Below, one piece after another: positions 36,438-45,854 of a stretch of DNA of 64,000 nt (position 1 is its first letter; each line of letters starts with the position of its first letter). The notes beneath the pieces were generated by a model, which was not told where the DNA came from, searched no databases, and saw only the letters and a program-made list of their open reading frames with translations. Source of the stretch: Morchella semilibera (lineage: Eukaryota; Ascomycota; Pezizomycetes; Pezizales; Morchellaceae). The stretch spans positions 558,001 through 622,000 of the forward strand of contig CM018603.1 in assembly GCA_009192285.1 (NCBI GenBank), written 5' to 3'. Both the position numbers and the translations under genes were made by a program.

Positions 36438-38980
36438 TTGACGTTTTTTTTTTTAATTGTATTCCTCTTTATCTATATTGGAGTGTAGAGCCTCCATCTT
36501 TTCATTGCTCTGAAACTAGCCGCTGGGGACTTCTTTCTTTTTCTTCCCTTTTCCTTTTCCTTTCTTTTCTTCCTTTATTTCCAGGGTGGGTACAACACTG
36601 CTAGGAAGGTGCTGGAGTTGTTTTCATAATTACATGCAGTGGGTATGGATTTGTTGGTCTTCATTTGAAGATAGCACGGATTGATTACTTGGAATTAACC
36701 CTAATAATAGATGGAAATAGTTTCATGGTCATCAATGACAAAGTTGACGTTTATCTGTTACCAGTACTGGAAAGGTTTACACATTATGCATATGTCGCCC
36801 ACGTTGCCTGTCAGTCGGATTCTCATCCTAACGGTAATGACTGATCCTGGTTTATTGGTTTAGTTGCCTTCCAAGAAAGGAAAGGTCTTGGAATGGTCGA
36901 GTGATGTCATGTGATTTGACTATAACTTCGTTGTTTGCAGTGCGGATCGTGCTGTAAGTTATTGGCTCGCTTTTTGGCTGTAAGAAGTGAGGTAGTATAG
37001 GCGCATTGTGAAAGTGTAAATCTGCTCGTATAGCTTCAGGATAGGTAGGATCGCTCAGGAGGAGGTCGGATCACATACCATCACTCGTCGAATTAAACAG
37101 CTGCCACATAATGACTTTGTGGTTTTCTCTGGGCGGATAGGTTTTTCAGGAGCATCTCTAAGCATATATCGAACTCCCCCCGGCAGGGATTTAGTGTCAT
37201 TCCCTCTATTGTTTGCCCAGAAAATCTGCCTGGCCTGGGTGCTCTATGGTTTTTATATGTAGCTCGACTTGCAATTGATCCTGTAAAGTAGCTGGTTTGA
37301 ACCGGGTACATTGCCCTGGCTATAAAGATGTTTTTGCCCTATCTCTAGTTGATGATTGTAACATGTATTGTCAGTTGAGCCGGTGATCACCCGGGCCACC
37401 ACCCGAGAAAATATCACACCTCCACCCGAGTCATGAGATATCACTCGCCAGAACGGGTGCAAATGTTGTGAAGGGGACGAGGCAGTATAGTACGAGGCCA
37501 GGACTTATAGACGTACATTTATATAGTCCACATATAGTCCTAGGCGACAAGTACCGAAAACACCCGGAAGGGCCGGAAGGGTGGTTGGCCCTGCTGTCGG
37601 GAAGAAGGGGGTCTTACCTGCCTATGTAATTTACCACCGGGAGGTCAGGGCTGGTTTCATTGTCCGGGCACAACAGCGTGTTGGTGTTGGTATGTATATG
37701 TATGTAGGTACACTCTCTGAGATGGACAGGGCGACAGATGGAGGGGTCCAGATGGAGGGGTCGTGTGCATAATCACACCAGTTACCCTAACCACCCACAG
37801 CGCGACATCCAAGCCGCATCAACATTACCAGCCCTAGACTCGTTCCCAGCCCTCCTACCGGCTGCAGGGATGGGTCGAGATTACCCTAGACCCTACCTCC
37901 TCCAAAACTAGAGGTCTATTCACAGTTTGACGGTATCAATTTTTCACATTATTGCACCTTCCACAGCACTTCTCCTAGCTTTGGCAGACGAATGCGCACA
38001 AATTTCTCTATTTGGTGGGCTTTTGATTACCTGGGAGTTAATATGGGCTATAGGATATCTTCTGGCTAATAGGACGGATTATAGATTTCTGGTGCGTGGT
38101 ATAGAATAGCCTAGCACCAGCGGTATGTGGGCTGTTTTATAATTATGGGACGAGCAGATGATCCTCAACTGGGACTTGGGTTGAAAGAACCTGGGTCGAT
38201 GGAGAAATGAACCATCCGATGCAATGACCTGTTTCCTGAGACGGACGAGGCCGCTCCATTCCGGGACGAGCGTCAACGGGAACAGATTGTTGTATGGGAG
38301 TGGGCATTTCTGTACTGCGGGGCTTGGGGCTTAAATCTTAGAGGCAATTTGTCTGATGGTCCTCTTCCGTCAGCATAAATTACCTCTGTACAGGCGCTGG
38401 CGAGAGCACGTTGTTCTATGGGTGTGGGTTCGGCTTGGGGGTTTACATTGTGTGAAATGTTCGTTCGATGCAGTAAACTGCCAGTAGTTGGGCTTCCATC
38501 CTTATGCAGCGGGTGCCGAGGACAGACACGTTGCTCTATGGAGGTGGGTGCTGGACCGAGTACTGTGTACAGTCCATTGGTCCGGTACAAAAAAAGATAC
38601 AAGTAGGTTATGTGTTTGAATACGTAAACGCCGTGGCTTCCTTTACAATAATGGGAGGCGTCTCTTCTCTGCATGCCCACTAGAAGAGCTAGCTGTATAG
38701 GCTTTCCCGCCAATTTTATGGGTTAGTTAATTACATGTATATAAATCGCCGTTAGCTAGAATCAGGGCTCTTGGGCGACATGATGAATAACGTAGGGATA
38801 ATACCCCGCCGTACTTATCGAGGTATATTTTAGTGTCTGGTGTTGCCTTTATATTGCCGGATGTGATATTGGCCGCATTGGGTTGCTAGTGGGACAGCCC
38901 TCGCCAAGGAGAATGAGAAATAAGTGGAGGATTGATATTCTTTAATCGCAGTTCTTGGCCTGGACAACCTCAATCCTTGG
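36438..38980. other. 2.5-kb intergenic region
   Basis: No recognisable gene. There is a pyrimidine-rich run after SRC1 (about 36530-36580). Two imperfect copies of a 40-nt block containing CACGTTGYTCTATGG lie at about 38391-38436 and 38505-38552; on the minus strand they encode TSIEQRVC and TPIEQRAL inside a 146-codon ORF of doubtful reality. A direct GATGGAGGGGTC doublet occurs near 37738. Confidence 0.4.
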
Positions 38981-39183
38981 TTAACCCTTCTGGTTTATCC
39001 CTTACGATGTCAATGCTGCCCCCCCTAAAATAAGAAAACAAGGGTAGTTATGCGCCATGTCTTGAGAAAGACCTCATGTCAATGATTGCAACCACAGAAA
39101 GTAATTCAGAGCAAAATTCAATTGTAAAATACAGATAAAAAATACAAGTACTAAAGATATTTAAAGGACTTAGAATCTTATGA

Positions 39184-39313
39184 TTCTGCGACCTTGACCC
39201 GCAAACCCGCAAACCCGTGATCTCGACCCACAAACCTGCGACTTCGACCCAGAAACCTGCGACTTTGACCCAGAAACCCGCGATCTTGACCCGCGACCCG
39301 CGACCCTGCGACC
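39184..39313. repeat. 21-bp minisatellite inside the piggyBac element
   Basis: About six units of GCGACYTTGACCCRSAAACC with point variants (CTTCGACCCAGAAACCTGCG, CTTTGACCCAGAAACCCGCG, GATCTTGACCC). The units are contiguous without spacers, so this is not CRISPR. Confidence 0.8.
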
Positions 39314-39610
39314 TTTACTAGTACATGACTTATGACATAGGCTAAATTATTATTGAATATGGTATAAATCAAAGCATTTCTCGCAAAGATAGGTCTTGCA
39401 AAATAAACACATGAAACGAGTATGAGTTGCCCGCTTCCCCACTCCTATACGAGAATTTCCAGTTGTAGAAAGTATAGTCCCAAAGCGCCTATCACTATCC
39501 CCAGCTGTTTTGCGTTGCCACATACAATAAGCACAATATCCTCGACCTTTCTTAACTCTTTTATGATCGCCCGGTAGTAGTCGCCTTGCTGGTAAAGATT
39601 TTGTATGTCT

Positions 39611-41212
39611 TCAGGGTAGGGGAATTTTGGTGGTATGCCGGCCAGCTTCAAGCAGCTCTTCTGATAGTTCCTCCCAAAATTCTCGATGTCCTATTAAATT
39701 TTTTGCCAAAATTCCATCCTCCAAATTAACAGTACGATAAAGAAGAAATGCGTTGACAATTGCTGTATCGAGGCACCAAAAGAAAAGTGGTAGCCAGGAT
39801 CTGCAAACTCTTAACTGTGTAGGATAGTAGCTACGTCTTTGATCTGCAATATCGACACCGCCCATAAAATTATTGTACATATTAATTAAAACCGGAATAT
39901 GAAGCAATTTAGTGTTATTGTCTCCAAATATCGGGCGTACTATCTTGGCACTTGTACTTGTAAGTTTAGGACGTCGTCTAACACATACCACATAATTGCT
40001 AAGACCTTTGATCTCATGTATGGTAGTTAGAAGCAACATATAATTGTTGTCCATCCATAGCAGAGCCAGTACGTTGTCTACCACTTCACCCTCAAGAGTA
40101 TTCCAGACGGGGCGTTTTCCAATAGATTTCTTCTTCTTAGCCAAAGATAGAGGGAATAGCTTTGAGGATGGTCTGGCAGTACCACAAGCTCCTATTCCAA
40201 GGTGACGTAGATATGAGAAAAGTGGTATATTGCTAAAATAGTTGTCCATATATATATCAAACCGATGTGACTTGTACGGAAGAGACTGAGCTAGGTAGAT
40301 TACCACTGATGAAGTTAAGGAATAGTCTGGATGTTTCTCTATTCCCTCAATCTTTTTTGTACGAGAGGTGTACAAATAGTTGTAGGTATATCCTCGACAG
40401 CACAGAGCATAAAGCTTGTATCCTTGCTTGATCGGTTTGTTTTGCATCTTTATCATATGGCTGGAGCGTCCAGTGAATCTAACCATCATCTCATCAATTG
40501 AGGTTTCGGTTGGAGGTAGGAGGTATTTCTGTGATGCCCTTCGTAAAGAAAGTCCAAATGGTTCTACCTTTTCGTACCAGTTAAAAGAACTTGCTGTCCC
40601 TTTACCAGGTACTGGCAGAGGCGGTGAAAGATGAAAGAACCGTAACAACTGCTGAAAACGGACCAGGCCCATATATTGCATGGGTACGAAGTTGTATTGT
40701 TTATCTGTTTTCCAGTAAAGGCCAACCTTCGACATCTTAACCAATCCCATAAAGATCAAAATTCCAAACCAAACCATCAATTCATGGCTATTGGTTTCCT
40801 TCCAGTATCGACCATTACTTTTCTGACCTGGCTTTCTCTCTTTCGCACCTTTGGTTTTTGCATATGCATTCGTGTTTTCTGCAAACTCATCAAGAACTTC
40901 ATTCGGAACAAACAGCTTGAAAAAGGACAACGGGCTTTGTCTGTCCAGGCCAGGAGGAAGGTTACACGACTGAGTAGTATGTGGTTTGTGTTCCGACTTT
41001 AAAAGTTGAAAATCTGGTGCTGAATCGATTGAAGGAGGCAGGTAATTCAATTCTGAAGCTTCTGGCTGGTTGTCGGCATCCTCAACTATCAAGTCCTCAT
41101 GATTGCCTAAGGTGATAGCAGGTTCCTTCTCATCCTCGCCCAGACAAATACTCTCGCAATCTGAAGTATCGTCCTCCAATCCTTCACAATCAGGATCCGC
41201 TGAAGCTGACAT
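39611..41212 (-). CDS. piggyBac transposase (DDE_Tnp_1_7)
   Basis: About 533 codons from the ATG at 41212 (MSASADPDCEGLEDD); the frame stays open to an earlier ATG at 41272. An acidic N-terminus precedes the PGBD catalytic domain. Recognisable blocks are FVPNEVLDEFAENTNAYAK, ELMVWFGILIFMGLVKM, the first Asp region TSIDEMMVRFTGRS, the second DIYMDNYFSNIPLFSYL, and the third MYNNFMGGVDIADQRRSYYP. The catalytic Asp triad is therefore present. An in-frame TGA at 39611 cuts off the usual C-terminal Cys-rich zinc domain. That domain is still readable downstream to about 39350 (GRGYCAYC, then in another phase CLFCKTYLCEKCFDLYH), so it carries a stop plus one frame slip. The transposase would lack its end-binding domain as it stands. 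Confidence 0.88.
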   Translation of the reverse strand: MSASADPDCEGLEDDTSDCESICLGEDEKEPAITLGNHEDLIVEDADNQPEASELNYLPPSIDSAPDFQLLKSEHKPHTTQSCNLPPGLDRQSPLSFFKLFVPNEVLDEFAENTNAYAKTKGAKERKPGQKSNGRYWKETNSHELMVWFGILIFMGLVKMSKVGLYWKTDKQYNFVPMQYMGLVRFQQLLRFFHLSPPLPVPGKGTASSFNWYEKVEPFGLSLRRASQKYLLPPTETSIDEMMVRFTGRSSHMIKMQNKPIKQGYKLYALCCRGYTYNYLYTSRTKKIEGIEKHPDYSLTSSVVIYLAQSLPYKSHRFDIYMDNYFSNIPLFSYLRHLGIGACGTARPSSKLFPLSLAKKKKSIGKRPVWNTLEGEVVDNVLALLWMDNNYMLLLTTIHEIKGLSNYVVCVRRRPKLTSTSAKIVRPIFGDNNTKLLHIPVLINMYNNFMGGVDIADQRRSYYPTQLRVCRSWLPLFFWCLDTAIVNAFLLYRTVNLEDGILAKNLIGHREFWEELSEELLEAGRHTTKIPLP

Positions 41213-41486
41213 TTCTTTTATCTGGAATAGAATAGGATAGAGTCTCGGCACTCCGAAAATAAATAGGAGCATACTAGCCTAAAGTTCAAAAGCACGTCAG
41301 TCTGAGGTTCCAGAACGAAGAAAACAGATTTACTCATTAATATTAGGCTTGGCCTTGAGTCAGATATTACACGGACCACTTTACCAACCGGCAACTCACA
41401 TTGTTTGAGGATCCTCAAAATAAAACTCGTATTATAGGGGGGGCAGCATTTCGTTGACATCCTAAGGGATAGAGCCATCAGCTACA

Positions 41487-42369
41487 GGACTGCTATAGTT
41501 CAGCCATAGGGAAGCGGTGGAAATACTTCTTACTTATTGAGGTATGCCAGGTGTGGATTCTTCCAGCAAGGAAGGGTTTGGAGATCACTTACATCACGGC
41601 TGCTGCTACCAAAAAGGACCCACTGGAGGCTTCACCTCTGCGAAGCATAAAAGTGGCTATGAAAAAATAATAACAATAATTTTTTCTACCGACACAGCCT
41701 GCCAGGCCTGGTTGAATTCTTTAACGCATGAAACGACGACACTATTGAATTGCATACTGTGTGAATCATCGGGAGGGATGGTACTACATACATACTGCAT
41801 ATTAAACACTCGGAATCAAATTTCCTCCTTTTAAGAATAGGAGTGCGGGCAGGTTTAGATATATAGTAGGAATGAGCGAGCCTATTGACAGGGCGGGGGG
41901 CCGTTTGGCATTAACATTACACCGAGTGACAGGATGTGTTCAGGTAATGAGGGTTAGGGGTGCTGGAACCAGGCTCTACATGGATGATCAATTCCTGAAG
42001 GAGACATTTCTCTACTCCACTCGTGAACTGGACGAACTCCTGGGGGTATGACTATGTAATATCAGAAGAATATGGAGAAAGGGCATTGTTTTGGTTTTCA
42101 GAGGAGTTGGTCGTACCCCAGGATACCCAGGAGTGCGTCTACATGCTGATCCATTCAGTCCCTGGATAAAGGCACAGCACAGCACAGCGCACACGAGCTA
42201 TCCTGGTTAATAATATCATTGAAGCCATCGATGACGTCTCTCCCTGCATGAACATCAGCTTTCTCACCACATGGACCCTGAAGTACTATCAAAGACCACA
42301 ACCGCCCTCACAACCTTCACAACTTACATCGTCCTCCCCACAATCACCCTCTATTGCACCTACCCCCTC
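41487..42369. other. intergenic region between piggyBac and TEP1
   Basis: About 0.9 kb with no recognisable coding sequence. The last about 200 bases are the likely TEP1 promoter and 5' UTR. Confidence 0.45.
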
Positions 42370-43999
42370 ATGGTGACCTCCCCATCCCCATCCCCATCCC
42401 CATCCCATTCCTCTTCTCTGGCACCTACTAACACCCCCCCTAGGCCTCCCTCCTCCGTAGCCTGATAGCAGGCCCCCGTGTGCAGCACTCCGAATCAAAC
42501 CTCGACCTCTGCTACGTCCACCACAACCCCACAATCATCGCAATGTCTATGCCTGCCACGGACTTCCCCAAGTCGGCGTACCGAAATCCGCTCCCGGCGG
42601 TACTGCGCTTCCTCAACGATGCACACGGCGATAACTGGGCAATATGGGAGTTCCGAGCGGAGGGAACGGGATACAAGGACGAGGACGTGTATGGTCGTGT
42701 CTACCATGCGCCATTCCCGGATCATCATCCGCCGCCGTTTGCGCTCATACCTGGCACCGTCGCGAGTATGAGGGAGCATGTGAGGGGGGGGAAGGGTCGT
42801 GTGGTTGTCGTGCATTGTAAAGGTGTGTGTGTGTGTGTTTTGACCTTGTTTATTTCTGAGCTATGGGTCCTGGAGGAGGGGCAGCGGGGTGTCTCGGCTC
42901 GGGGATGTCTTGTCTTATCTTGCCCGTCCTATTCTGTCTTCCGGCGCCGAATACTTTGCTGACCTACCTCGTGCGCACAGCTGGCAAAGGTCGTAGCGGC
43001 ACCATGTCGTGCTCCTACCTCATCAGCGAAGAAGGCTGGACCGCCTCCGCCGCAATGGCTCAGTTCACAAAAACACGCATGCGCCCTAACTTCGGCGAAG
43101 GCGTGTCGATCCCATCGCAGGTACGCTGGGTTCACTACGTTGAGCGCTGGGCTCGTGCTCTCAACAAGGTCTACATTGAGCGCTGCGTCGCCATCCTCGA
43201 GGTGCATGTCTGGGGGCTGCGTGACGGTCTGCGTGTCGCGGTGCAGGGATACGTCGATGAGGGGAAAGATATTAGAACGTACCATACATTCCGGAAGGAT
43301 GAGATGCACGTCTCCGATGGTGAGGGTGAGGGGAAGGAAGGGGAGGGGAATGCGGTGGTCTACAGACCTAAAGACCCACTCGTCCTTGCCACCAACGATG
43401 TTAATATCGACTTCGAGAAACGCAGCAAGGCCGCCTATGGATGGAGCGTGGTGACGAGCATCGCGCATGTCTGGTTCAATGCGTACTTTGAGGGCGACGC
43501 CAAGAGCGGCGTCTTTGAGATCGAGTGGGAGAAGATGGATGGCATCAAGGGCACCTTGAGAAAGGGCATGAAGGGATTTGACCGCCTGCAGGTCGTCTGG
43601 AAGGTTGTGGAGGGGCATGATCGAGTCGTGAAGGAGCCCGCGGAAGGGGAGAGTATTCCGCGGCCGAGGAAGGCGACGACGAGGCCGTTGGTGGAGAGGG
43701 ATCTGGGGCTGCAGAAGGATGCTGGTGGGGAGGAAGGGGAGGAGGAAGGGGAGAGGGGGCAGGGGCAGGCGGTGCCGGTGGTGGCGGACGAGATTGTTGA
43801 GTCGCCGGTGAGGGTGACGGGGTCGTCATCGTCGTCGTCAGGAGAGGGGTCCAGGAGTGGGAGTGGGAACGGGAGTTTGGGGTCAGAGGTGATTGCTGCG
43901 AGGGTTCTGCCAGTGGAACATTCGGAGGACCCGTATGTGACGAAGGAGCATCACCTTGGGTCGATTAAGAGGAAGAAGCATGGGGACCCGTCTATGTGA
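42370..43999 (+). CDS. TEP1: PTEN/TEP1-type phosphoinositide 3-phosphatase
   Basis: Proposed exons: 42370-42372 (only the ATG), 42444-42822, 42981-43999, giving 1401 nt and 466 residues. Exon 2 opens ASLLRSLIAGPRVQHSESNL, the typical PTEN start after Met. The preceding intron has a CTACTAAC branch, a CCCTAG acceptor and (CCCATC)n inside. LDLCYVHHNPTIIAMSMPA and LRFLNDAHGDNWAIWEF match the family. The catalytic P-loop HCKAGKGRSG (residues about 125-134) is split by the 158-nt second intron, whose donor is a (GT)n run. A C2-like region follows (KAAYGWSVVTSIAHVWFNAY), then an acidic Ser/Gly-rich tail. It hydrolyses PtdIns(3,4,5)P3 at membranes. All catalytic residues (Cys, Arg, both Lys) are present. 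Confidence 0.9.
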
Positions 44000-44372
44000 T
44001 GGGGTTTGTGCTTTCATTCTTTCTTTCTCTCCCCCCTCCCCCGCATGTAATGTAGAATAGGGAAATTCTTTTTTGTACGATAGATACCCGGGTTAGGTAG
44101 TTTTCAGGTCTTTATTTTTACTGTTTCTTTAGATAATGATTGTATCCCATTTCCTCTATTTTTATTTCTACTTGATTTCTTTTACCCATATATTTTTACT
44201 TGAGTATTATTACTACATGTATGCGCCAGTCATAGCCTTTAGGTTTAGGTTTAGGTTTTAGCTTCAGGGTCAATGATCAATGTGCACATTATTTTTTATT
44301 TCCCTGCTTTTTTACACTAGCGCCTTCTAGTAAAGGCGGAAGAAAAACGAAATAGAGAGAAAGGGAGAGGAA

Positions 44373-45153
44373 CTACAAATCCGCCATCGAGTGGCTCTTA
44401 AACTTCTTGCTCACGCGGTCCGCAGACCGGTACATGAACTGCTGCCCGTGCAGCTCAAAGACCATGCATTTCGGCTTTGGCGGCGGCGGCGTTGTACTCG
44501 GGCCCGCGTCTTCTGCGGTTGCTGTGGCGGCACCGCTGCTGCTACTGGAGCTTTCTCCCGGCAGTGGCAGCTCAAACCGGAACACCGTATGCTCCTTCGG
44601 AATATCTGCTCACCCTGTTAGCTCTCACCCTCCCCACCTCAAGAACAGGAAACTCACCAAGCACCCTCCCCCCCTCCGTCACAAGCACAAACACACCTTT
44701 CGTCTCCTTCACGCACACGCCCCGCTTCCCAACCCTATCCACACACCGGCTCCTCACAACCTCCAGCACCGCACCGTGATAGTCCGCACTCACAAGTTTG
44801 GCACCGATCTGTGCCTGCCCCTGCCCCGCGCAATGGGGGCCAAGCACCTCGTGCATGTAGGAGACCCAGAGGCCGTGCAGCGGGAGGAAAGCGCTGTATG
44901 AAAGGCGGCGGGGGGGTTCGTGGATTCGCAGGGCGCGTTTTTGGCGCGCCGTGAGGGGCTTGCGGTTCGTGGAGGTGGTAGGGGTGGATGGGGTGCGGGC
45001 TGCACGCCGGAGGGCACGGGCGTCGGTGGCGGTGGTGTAGAGGGGCTTGCGGTGGATCTTGGTGGCGTGGATGGTGGCGGCGAGGGTGGGAGGATGTGCG
45101 GCGGCGAGCAGGGTGAGGGTTGCGGGGGGGGTTGCGGGGGCGGCGGCGGACAT
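44373..45153 (-). CDS. POP4: RNase P/MRP protein subunit POP4 (Rpp29)
   Basis: Two exons on the minus strand, 45153-44658 and 44605-44373, joined over a 52-nt intron (GTGAGT...AGCTAACA...GCAG), giving 242 residues. An Ala-rich N-terminus leads to the Rpp29 hallmark: RKPLTARQKRALRIHEPPR, LPLHGLWVSYMHEVLG, then the Sm-like barrel (GAKLVSADYHGAVLEVVRSR, GVFVLVTEGGRVLDIPKEHT) and ELHGQQFMYRSADRVSKKFK at the end. It is part of the holoenzymes that process pre-tRNA 5' ends and pre-rRNA in the nucleus and nucleolus. An extra Ser/Thr/Pro-rich loop of about 35 residues (SSSSSGAATATAEDA) is inserted in the barrel. Convergent with TEP1, 373 bp apart. Confidence 0.92.
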
Positions 45154-45257
45154 GGTGCGCTGGTGGAATGTTGATGTGTATGTTCCTCGGGTTTACTCCA
45201 CTCTACATACCAGACTGCAGTGCAGGAAATGATCCGTCAGGCAAGAAATTTCATACA

Positions 45258-45381
45258 CCCCCCCCCCCCCCCAAAAAAAAAAAAAATAGAAATAGAAAAA
45301 ATGAATGAATAAATAAAAATAAAAGAAAACAAAAACAAACAAAATAAATAAAAAATAAATAAAAATAATAAAAAAAAAAAA
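45258..45381. repeat. C-run/A-run low-complexity tract
   Basis: A run of about 16 C is followed directly by about 14 A and then roughly 90 bases of almost pure A with scattered T, C and G (AAATAAATAAAAAT-type). It sits just upstream of POP4. It may be an old retroposed poly(A) tail or simple slippage, and its length is probably unreliable in the assembly. Confidence 0.7.
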
Positions 45382-45504
45382 GTCACCATCACCACATAGT
45401 GGCATAGACGAGGGGGGAGGGGGGAATTGTGCCCCTCAGGTCTGAGGGCATGCAGGTAACCACAATACCCATTACTACATGTAGGTACTTTAGATACATG
45501 TACC

Positions 45505-45589
45505 TACTCGCCAAAAAAAATAAAGTCTATTGATATTTTTTGGTGCGGTTGCTACACAAATAATCAACAGACTTTTTTTCGGGCGAGTA
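45505..45589. mobile_element. 85-bp hairpin element with TACTCGCC ends
   Basis: The left arm TACTCGCCAAAAAAAATAAA then GTCTATTGATATTT is mirrored by the inverted right arm TACTCGCCCGAAAAAAAGTC then TGTTGATTATT. A short loop separates them. TA occurs at both ends, as expected of a Tc1/mariner-type MITE. Confidence 0.6.
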
Positions 45590-45854
45590 CTGATGGCTCC
45601 CATGGCCAGTTGGGTGGGGTGGGTAGGTGGGTTTGTCAATCAACTCAAGAAAGAGAGTAGATAGGAGGGAAAAAAATATTCTTTTTAAATGGTTGTCTAT
45701 AACGCTCTATATACACACCGCGAAAAAGAAAGAATATATATGTATACTACACTTTTTGTTTTCCCCTACAGATTCCAGCCATATATTCCGTCCCTACCTA
45801 TAATGATCATACACACGCATACTATCATATTAACACTTAGTCGTTTTCACCCTT

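Larger units (their letters stand above)
38981..41486 (-). mobile_element. piggyBac DNA transposon
   Basis: The element encodes a DDE_Tnp_1_7 transposase. Its left end is TTAACCCTTCTGGTTTATCC, i.e. a TTAA target followed by CCC as in piggyBac. An inverted block near both ends matches: TATCCCTTACGATGTCAATG then CTGCCCCCCCTA on the left, TATCCCTTAGGATGTCAACG then CTGCCCCCCCTA (inverted, 41433-41471) on the right. The extreme right end lacks a recognisable TTAA and appears decayed, so the right boundary is approximate. A 21-bp minisatellite lies between the coding region and the left end. Confidence 0.8.

Noticed and set aside
38273-38713. 146-codon minus-strand ORF with a repeated IEQR motif
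   Set aside because: The internal repeat comes from a duplicated DNA block; no domain or start context supports translation.
39184-39313. CRISPR-like array
   Set aside because: The repeat units are contiguous with no spacers and lie in a eukaryotic transposon; it is a minisatellite.
42929-43618. 229-codon minus-strand ORF
   Set aside because: Antisense of GC-rich TEP1 coding sequence.
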